From Thermoplasmata archaeon (GTDB lineage: Archaea > Thermoplasmatota > Thermoplasmata > Thermoplasmatales > Thermoplasmataceae), in assembly GCA_021847855.1 (NCBI GenBank), contig JAJZOT010000032.1:1-10092 (forward strand): a DNA stretch of 10,092 nt, written 5' to 3'. The notes below the pieces were generated by a model. That model was not told where the DNA came from. It was given only the letters and a program-made list of their open reading frames with translations, and ran no database searches. Below, one piece after another: positions 5,448 through 10,092 of this stretch; within the stretch, counting starts at the first letter, position 1, and the number at the start of each line of letters is the position of its first letter. The translations under genes and the position numbers were made by a program.

Positions 5448-7365
5448 TTCCGGAAGAAATTCGCTGAGCAGCGGAAATGAATCAGAATGCAACGGGTACC
5501 TCGACAAGATCGTGGCAATAAACGACTCTGACATGGAGGACCTCATCTCCAGAGACTTTGAATGGAAGGTACGCAAGTATAATGATATCAAATTCGCAAA
5601 GGAGCAGTTCGAGGAGAAATGCAGCGCGAATTACATACCGGAAATAAGGCTATCCATAGCATCTCAGTTTGATTTCGACATGGTGAAACTGATATGCGTA
5701 CTCAGGAATGATCCCCAGATAGCTGGTACGAGCCTTGAGGAAAACGTCAGAAAGGCGTCCCTGGAGGAAATAAATGCTGTGGAGAGACTGGAAAGCTTCT
5801 CGGGAATAGATGCACTTGATTCAGACAAGATCAGGGAAGCGCTGGAAAGGAAAAACGGCCAGATATATGAGATCATAAAGAGCTGGTACAACAACCAGAT
5901 GGATGAATTCAACAAGATACTTGAGGCAACTCCGCAGAGCAAGATGCGGAACAGCATCAAGCGCGAGATCATGAACAGGTATGACCGGAGATTCGAGGTT
6001 ATAACAAAGGGCCTCATTGATTACATAAAAAAGGATTCTACTGCCGCAGCGAGGCTATTTAATGAATATACAGATTTTGTGAACAGGGCGTACGATGCCC
6101 AGACCCAATGGGATGGGTTGGTTGCCGGCTTTGGTTATGTGCCGATTACCGAAATGGAAAGGAAACATGAACTTCTTGAAGCGAGGGAATCTGAAACTCT
6201 TGATAGAATAAACAAACTTGTCCTTGGACTTCCGGACAGTAATGATACAACAAAATCCATGGAACAAATCAGGAGTGCTTATGAAAACCTTGTTAGTGAT
6301 CATCAACTCCTGAAGGAAGAAATATCCTCCAGGATCGGCGAGATTACAACGATAATTGACAAGGGCACTTCCATGGTCAGAGGACTGGACCTGAACCTGA
6401 CGAACGAAGCAGATGAAAAGGTGAAGGTAGTGAAATCTGCACAGATAGGATACCTCGACTCACGGATTGAAGATATGCGATCTTCCCTTGCCAGGCTTCG
6501 GGATTTTGAAGATCAGATTGAGTCCCATGTCCTCAAGTACAAGGATGAACTTGGGGGGATCCAGAACCTAATCGATAATCCGTACGGCGGGAACCTCATT
6601 ACTGTTGACCAGGTTAAGATTCAGGTAATTGATTTACTGTCCAGATTTAAGAAGAAAATAGAGGAATCTCTCCCCCTGACACTTATAGATCCTTTGAGAA
6701 ACGGTGAACTTAAAGTGTCAACGAGGAATGAGCTGTATTCGTCGTCACAGGACGAGAGCACTGCCGGGAGAAATGACACCGTTGTAATAACGGGAACAAC
6801 CTTCAGGTTCCAGAAGAAGAGGATATTTGCCCCTGCACTCAACCTTAATTTCTCAGTTTTCTATCTGATTCACAAGAACCGGTTCAACACCTACGCCGTG
6901 GATAACAAGCCTTTTTCGCTTTCCGAATTTGTGGATCTTCTTGACTATCTAGTGAAGAAATATTCTTCAGACAATATGGCAGCCTATGTAGTCTTGGTTT
7001 CTCCCACTGGCTTTGACAGGAAAATCGTGGAATACCTTTCAGGAGATCACCGGCTTTACCTGCGGAATCTCTTCATTTTTGCAATGGACCCTGTAACAGG
7101 AAATACTTTTGGAAACAAGCCGATTCCCGATCCAACCATAAGCAACATTGTAAAATTGCAGCTGAAAGAAGAGAGAACCTACCACCTTAAGAAAACGATA
7201 AACGGTTATATGGACAGATTCCCTGAGATATCTCTTGAAAGGATAGCGGAAGAACAGAAAATTACACTGGAATCACTAAGGGAAGTGACGGAAACTCTTG
7301 AGAATGAGGGGCTGGCAGCAGTTGAGAAAAAGAAGGATCTGCACATGATAAGGAGGATAAAGTAA
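5437..7365 (+). CDS. Large coiled-coil protein with C-terminal alpha/beta domain and winged helix (gene D)
   Basis: The 642-residue protein is the largest in the cluster and is not recognised as a whole. Residues 1-25 are polar and probably disordered. Residues 30-415 are predicted mostly helical, with several coiled-coil stretches (for example 100-200, 235-310 and 335-375). A polar break (425-447) leads to a compact alpha/beta domain (448-555) with strands FSVFYLIHK, NTYAVD, AAYVVLVSPTGF and LRNLFIFAMD. Its strand-helix order weakly recalls the second half of restriction-endonuclease-like folds (Mrr type), but no convincing D-(E/D)xK site is visible. Residues 575-642 look like a winged helix: helix TYHLKKTINGYM, helix LERIAEEQK, recognition-type helix TLESLREVTETLENEGL, then a basic wing. 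The start has a strong ribosome site. It overlaps gene C by 11 bases and gene E starts 2 bases after it. A scaffold or effector role beside ESCRT-like subunits is possible but unproven. Confidence 0.75.
   Translation: MENSSGRNSLSSGNESECNGYLDKIVAINDSDMEDLISRDFEWKVRKYNDIKFAKEQFEEKCSANYIPEIRLSIASQFDFDMVKLICVLRNDPQIAGTSLEENVRKASLEEINAVERLESFSGIDALDSDKIREALERKNGQIYEIIKSWYNNQMDEFNKILEATPQSKMRNSIKREIMNRYDRRFEVITKGLIDYIKKDSTAAARLFNEYTDFVNRAYDAQTQWDGLVAGFGYVPITEMERKHELLEARESETLDRINKLVLGLPDSNDTTKSMEQIRSAYENLVSDHQLLKEEISSRIGEITTIIDKGTSMVRGLDLNLTNEADEKVKVVKSAQIGYLDSRIEDMRSSLARLRDFEDQIESHVLKYKDELGGIQNLIDNPYGGNLITVDQVKIQVIDLLSRFKKKIEESLPLTLIDPLRNGELKVSTRNELYSSSQDESTAGRNDTVVITGTTFRFQKKRIFAPALNLNFSVFYLIHKNRFNTYAVDNKPFSLSEFVDLLDYLVKKYSSDNMAAYVVLVSPTGFDRKIVEYLSGDHRLYLRNLFIFAMDPVTGNTFGNKPIPDPTISNIVKLQLKEERTYHLKKTINGYMDRFPEISLERIAEEQKITLESLREVTETLENEGLAAVEKKKDLHMIRRIK
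7351..7356 (+). promoter_or_regulatory. Shine-Dalgarno site for gene E
   Basis: AGGAGG lies 11 bases before the ATG at 7368, inside the last codons of gene D. The spacing is slightly long, but the match is full. Confidence 0.6.
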
Positions 7366-7367
7366 TT

Positions 7368-7967
7368 ATGGCACTGTTTAAGTCGAAAAAATCGGCACTG
7401 GATAAAATGAAAGTTAAAGATATTGAGGCGCAGATAGGAGAACTGGAGAAGAAGAAGATATTGCTTGGCGCGGAAATGAAGAAGGATCAGGCTATGATCA
7501 GCCGGCTGAAGGAAGAAGGGATGGACAAGGACGATCAGGAGAGAAGATCCATCGCATATAAAATCCTCAGGATTGACAACGGCCTCAAACAGAAGGTAAA
7601 AAGACTGGAATCCATGGAAAAGGAGATCCTCGGGCTGGACAATGTTAAGAATCTCGTGTCCATGCGCAATCAGGATAATGCGAGAAATAAGAGCATAATG
7701 GAGGCAGACATAGATTCGATCAAGCAGGGTGCCATGGAAGACAAAATCAGGTCAGAGGAATATGAGAAAAAACTCCAGCAGCTTTCTGAACTGACCACCG
7801 GAAACGACAATGAGCCGGATGATAAGTTGATCAGGGAATATGCAGATTCTATATGGGGAAACGTTAAATCATCTGCCGATAAGCGCGAAGAGAATCTGGA
7901 TAAAAAGATTGATGAGATGATAAAGGAAAAGAGCGAGAAGGAGAATGACAGTGTCGGGAATAGCTGA
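7368..7967 (+). CDS. Small coiled-coil protein, possible divergent ESCRT-III-like subunit (gene E)
   Basis: The 199-residue, strongly charged, nearly all-helical protein has no membrane segment. The N-terminus is basic (MALFKSKKSALDKMK). A helical hairpin spans about residues 16-90, turning near EEGMDKDD (49-56). Shorter helices follow at about 91-140, then an acidic linker (145-153) and a C-terminal helical tail. The order resembles gene B and ESCRT-III proteins, but the characteristic residues are weaker. The tail contains LDKKIDE at 177-183, matching LDKKISE at 198-204 of gene B. The codons differ, so the likeness is at protein level, not a recent DNA duplication. It begins 2 bases after gene D and ends the C-D-E unit. 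The alternative is a plain coiled-coil partner protein. The gene itself is well supported; the family call is not. Confidence 0.7.
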   Translation: MALFKSKKSALDKMKVKDIEAQIGELEKKKILLGAEMKKDQAMISRLKEEGMDKDDQERRSIAYKILRIDNGLKQKVKRLESMEKEILGLDNVKNLVSMRNQDNARNKSIMEADIDSIKQGAMEDKIRSEEYEKKLQQLSELTTGNDNEPDDKLIREYADSIWGNVKSSADKREENLDKKIDEMIKEKSEKENDSVGNS

Positions 7968-7970
7968 AGA

Positions 7971-8004
7971 ATTTTTCTCATCAGGCACGTTTGTTTAGGC
8001 CTGA
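7971..8004 (+). terminator. Possible transcription end of the C-D-E unit
   Basis: A short T-run (TTTTT, 7972-7976) follows the gene E stop, and an inverted repeat TCAGGC...GCCTGA (7981-8004, 6-bp stem, 12-base loop) lies just behind it. Archaeal termination depends mainly on T-runs, so the T-run is the better candidate and the hairpin may be incidental. Confidence 0.3.
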
Positions 8005-8122
8005 CTTCCGCGTGAGATAGTCTGACACGGTTTGCTGCGGACCAACTTATTTCCTTCTTCCCATTACATTGATAGCCAGCGTTTGCGGTCAGGAATGACC
8101 TGCATAAAATTAGACAACATGG

Positions 8123-8133
8123 TTAAGTACATA
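8123..8133 (+). promoter_or_regulatory. Weak candidate TATA element of the M20/S66 operon
   Basis: TTAAGTACATA is centred about 28 bases before the ATG at 8156. The position suits a leaderless archaeal transcript, but the match to a TATA box is poor. No Shine-Dalgarno site precedes the ATG. Confidence 0.3.
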
Positions 8134-8155
8134 CAGGGAATATTTTTAGTTGACC

Positions 8156-9340
8156 ATGAACATCGATAAGGTGCTGGATAAATATCTCGGAGAGATACTC
8201 GTCCTCTCAGGAAAAATCTACGACCTGAAGGAGCTGGGGAGCCGCGAGGTACAGTCCTCCACAGCCATGATTCAATTTCTGGAGAAACTTGGATTCACTG
8301 TTCACCTGCCTTATCTTGACATGCACACAGCATTCAGGGCGGAATCGGGAGACGGCAGGTTCACAGTAGGATTCCTGGCGGAATATGATGCACTTCCCAA
8401 TGGGCATTCCTGCGGACACAATCTAATCTCTGCATGGGCTGCAGGCTGTGCCGCCATACTGAAAGAGATGATACAGGATATACGGATTATCGTAATAGGA
8501 ACTCCGTCAGAGGAAGGCATTGGAGAATATGCAGGCAGTAAAGCCAGGATGGTCGCTGAGGGCGTATTTGATGATATCAACATTGTTTTCGGCATGCATC
8601 CAGACGATAGGTGGGCAGCAGGTTCGAAGACACTTGCTGACCTAACGCTGAGACTTGAATTCACCGGTAGGTCCTCACATGGCGCCGATTCTCCCGAGAG
8701 TTCAGTAAATGCCCTGGATGCTGCAGTCACTACATATTCAGCAATAAACAGTATGAGAGGATGGGCAAAACATGATAAACATCTCGTCGTGGGGATGATC
8801 TTCAGGGAGGCTGGCGAGGCCACGAACGTAGTGCCTGAAAAGGCGGTACTTGATGTGGAAATACGATCCACTTCAACAGAGTTTGTGAAAACGTTTTCAA
8901 GGAAGGTCATGAAACTTGCCACGGGCATATCTGATGGATACGGAACCAATTTAACAACACTTGAGATAACACCGCTCTACGGCAGTTACAAACCAAACCT
9001 GACCATGGATTCTATTATCGAGGAAGAACTGAGAAAACTCGGTCTGGATCCGGTCAATGTTGATCAACTTGAGGAACTCCCGTCAGGAAGCACTGATGAA
9101 GCAAATGTCAGCTGTGCTGTTCCAACTGGACATATTGATATAAAGATAGGATACCCAGGGATTCCTGGGCATTCAGATGAATTCAGGGAAGCGTCAAGAC
9201 CGGAAAAAGCTTCAGAATCCCTGAGGCTCGGAATAATCGCCACTGTTAATACGGTGTTAAGGATTCATAATGATAAGCTGTATGGAGATATAATTGAGGA
9301 ATTCAATGGAGGTGAATTAAGGAATGGTGAACGCTTATAA
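8156..9340 (+). CDS. M20-family metal-dependent amidohydrolase/peptidase
   Basis: A 394-residue cytoplasmic enzyme of the M20 family, nearest to the M20D / aminobenzoyl-glutamate utilisation type. Visible motifs are the metal-binding NGHSCGHN (82-89, with H84, C86 and H88), the catalytic/metal glutamates in GTPSEEG (115-121), GMHP (146-149) and the dimerisation-domain opening FTGRSSHGA (169-177). The C-terminal SGSTDEAN and a later GHSDEF supply the remaining conserved residues. Length is normal for the family. It should hydrolyse an amide bond in an N-acyl or aminoacyl compound; the exact substrate cannot be read from sequence. ATG 8156 is preferred over a TTG two codons earlier (8150). The downstream S66 peptidase gene overlaps it by 17 bases, pointing to a joint role in peptide or amide catabolism. 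The final residues after about 380 are a short variable tail. Confidence 0.88.
   Translation: MNIDKVLDKYLGEILVLSGKIYDLKELGSREVQSSTAMIQFLEKLGFTVHLPYLDMHTAFRAESGDGRFTVGFLAEYDALPNGHSCGHNLISAWAAGCAAILKEMIQDIRIIVIGTPSEEGIGEYAGSKARMVAEGVFDDINIVFGMHPDDRWAAGSKTLADLTLRLEFTGRSSHGADSPESSVNALDAAVTTYSAINSMRGWAKHDKHLVVGMIFREAGEATNVVPEKAVLDVEIRSTSTEFVKTFSRKVMKLATGISDGYGTNLTTLEITPLYGSYKPNLTMDSIIEEELRKLGLDPVNVDQLEELPSGSTDEANVSCAVPTGHIDIKIGYPGIPGHSDEFREASRPEKASESLRLGIIATVNTVLRIHNDKLYGDIIEEFNGGELRNGERL
9308..9315 (+). promoter_or_regulatory. Strong Shine-Dalgarno site for the S66 peptidase
   Basis: GGAGGTGA is a full match to the archaeal anti-Shine-Dalgarno sequence. It lies 8 bases before the ATG at 9324, within the end of the M20 gene, and settles the start codon. 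Confidence 0.75.
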
Positions 9341-10092
9341 AGAAATCACAGAAACCGTCAAGCCTCCCGCGTTACACTTGGGGGACGATATAAGAATCGT
9401 AGCTCCTGCAAGTGCCCCTGACATGAAAAATCTTTCCAGGAGCATAAACCGACTGAATAAACTGGGTTTTAAAATTTCCCTCGGACGGAACATACGGAAA
9501 CTCGTCCAGAGGAATTCTTTAGCTGCTCCTGCTGATGAGAGAACGCATGAATTGATGGATGCATTCAAGGATGATTCCGTGAAGGCAATTCTGTGCGCAA
9601 GAGGTGGATACGGTTCCATACACATTCTTCCGCATCTGGATTATGACATAATCAGGGAACATCCAAAGATACTCATCGGATACAGCGACATCACTGCTTT
9701 GCACATGGCAATCAACAAGCTGTCTGGCCTAGTCACATTTCACGGGCCAATGCCTGCCTCTGATCCGGATGAATACAGCAAACCGCTCTTCAAGACATTT
9801 CTGGATGTGCTGTCCGGAAATTCACTCGACATTTCCCGTTTCATTGATCGTGTTATAAAATACATTTACAAGGGAAAGGTTGAAGGAAAATCCATTGGCA
9901 CCAACATCTCCGTAGCTTCTTCCCTTACCGGGACACAGTACATGCCTTCCCCCAATAACAAAATCATGTTTGCAGAGGATACAGGCATAACTTCAGGTGA
10001 TCTCGACCGGTATTTCTCGGTCATGAAGCTATCCGCGATGATTGGGGACTTTGTGGGATTCGCTTTCGGGGAGTTCAGGCAGATTACTGATG
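9324..10092 (+). CDS. S66-family serine peptidase (LD-carboxypeptidase/MccF-like), 3' end missing
   Basis: The first 256 residues of an S66 peptidase are present. Visible are the N-terminal strand DDIRIVAPAS (21-30), ARGGYGS (92-98), the nucleophile elbow GYSD (119-122) with Ser121, and the catalytic Glu218 in FAEDTG (216-221). These positions are close to Ser115 and Glu217 of the bacterial enzyme LdcA. The catalytic His, expected near residue 285, lies beyond the window. The known family cleaves LD-tetrapeptides from murein or acylated nucleotide antibiotics such as microcin C. If the host lacks murein, as most archaea do, a general peptide or MccF-like detoxifying role is more likely. The start is set by a strong ribosome site, and the gene overlaps the M20 gene by 17 bases, so they form an operon. 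No signal peptide is seen, so it acts in the cytoplasm. Confidence 0.87.
   Translation, partial: MVNAYKEITETVKPPALHLGDDIRIVAPASAPDMKNLSRSINRLNKLGFKISLGRNIRKLVQRNSLAAPADERTHELMDAFKDDSVKAILCARGGYGSIHILPHLDYDIIREHPKILIGYSDITALHMAINKLSGLVTFHGPMPASDPDEYSKPLFKTFLDVLSGNSLDISRFIDRVIKYIYKGKVEGKSIGTNISVASSLTGTQYMPSPNNKIMFAEDTGITSGDLDRYFSVMKLSAMIGDFVGFAFGEFRQITD

Noticed and set aside
7981..8004. Inverted repeat as a bacterial-type intrinsic terminator
   Set aside because: The T-run precedes the stem instead of following it, and the loop is long. In an archaeon the T-run alone is the likelier signal.
8150..8155. TTG at 8150 as start of the M20 gene
   Set aside because: The ATG two codons later (8156) is the stronger start codon and fits the upstream TATA-like position better. 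The difference is only two residues.
8311..8949. A 212-codon minus-strand open frame
   Set aside because: It lies wholly inside the M20 gene, whose catalytic motifs are clear. It has no recognisable domain and is the usual antisense shadow.
1..10092. CRISPR arrays, tRNA or rRNA genes, insertion sequences
   Set aside because: Reading both strands showed no regularly spaced repeats, no cloverleaf-like stretch, no transposase motif and no paired terminal repeats.

Overview
The window looks like a piece of an archaeal chromosome, most likely from a Thermoplasmata-type euryarchaeon. Four lines of evidence point there: archaeal TATA boxes sit about 26-29 bases upstream of several start codons, as expected for leaderless transcripts; internal operon genes carry strong Shine-Dalgarno sites instead; AGG, AGA and ATA codons are common; and one predicted protein resembles ESCRT-III (Snf7/CdvB). 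The lineage is inferred, since no rRNA or marker gene is present.

Left part (1-3297, minus strand): the N-terminal end of an unrecognised membrane protein (1-176), then a two-gene unit read right to left. This unit starts with a four-helix membrane protein carrying a P-loop GTPase domain (3297-1924). It overlaps by 4 bases with a 553-residue protein (1927-266) resembling GTPase-associated protein 1 (GAP1-N2 type). GTPase/GAP1 pairs are known from predicted NTP-dependent conflict systems.

Middle part (3577-7967, plus strand): diverging from the GTPase across a 279-base intergenic region are five closely packed genes. They encode a membrane-anchored coiled-coil protein (A), an ESCRT-III/Snf7-like protein (B), a 171-residue alpha/beta protein with a TTG start (C), a 642-residue coiled-coil protein with a C-terminal alpha/beta domain and winged helix (D), and a 199-residue coiled-coil protein (E) that may be a second, divergent ESCRT-III-like subunit. 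B and E share a C-terminal LDKKI[S/D]E motif that in B fits a MIM1-like spacing. A-B and C-D-E have separate TATA promoters. No Vps4-type ATPase is present.

The main hypothesis is that these seven genes form one membrane-remodelling or membrane-associated defence module: a membrane GTPase with its partner protein, plus ESCRT-like filament proteins and coiled-coil scaffolds. This rests on gene order and motif reading, not on any demonstrated function.

Right part (8156-10092, plus strand): an M20-family amidohydrolase/peptidase overlapping an S66-family serine peptidase that runs off the window. Together they form an ordinary peptide or amide catabolism operon, apparently unrelated to the middle cluster. 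No tRNA, rRNA, CRISPR array or insertion sequence was seen.
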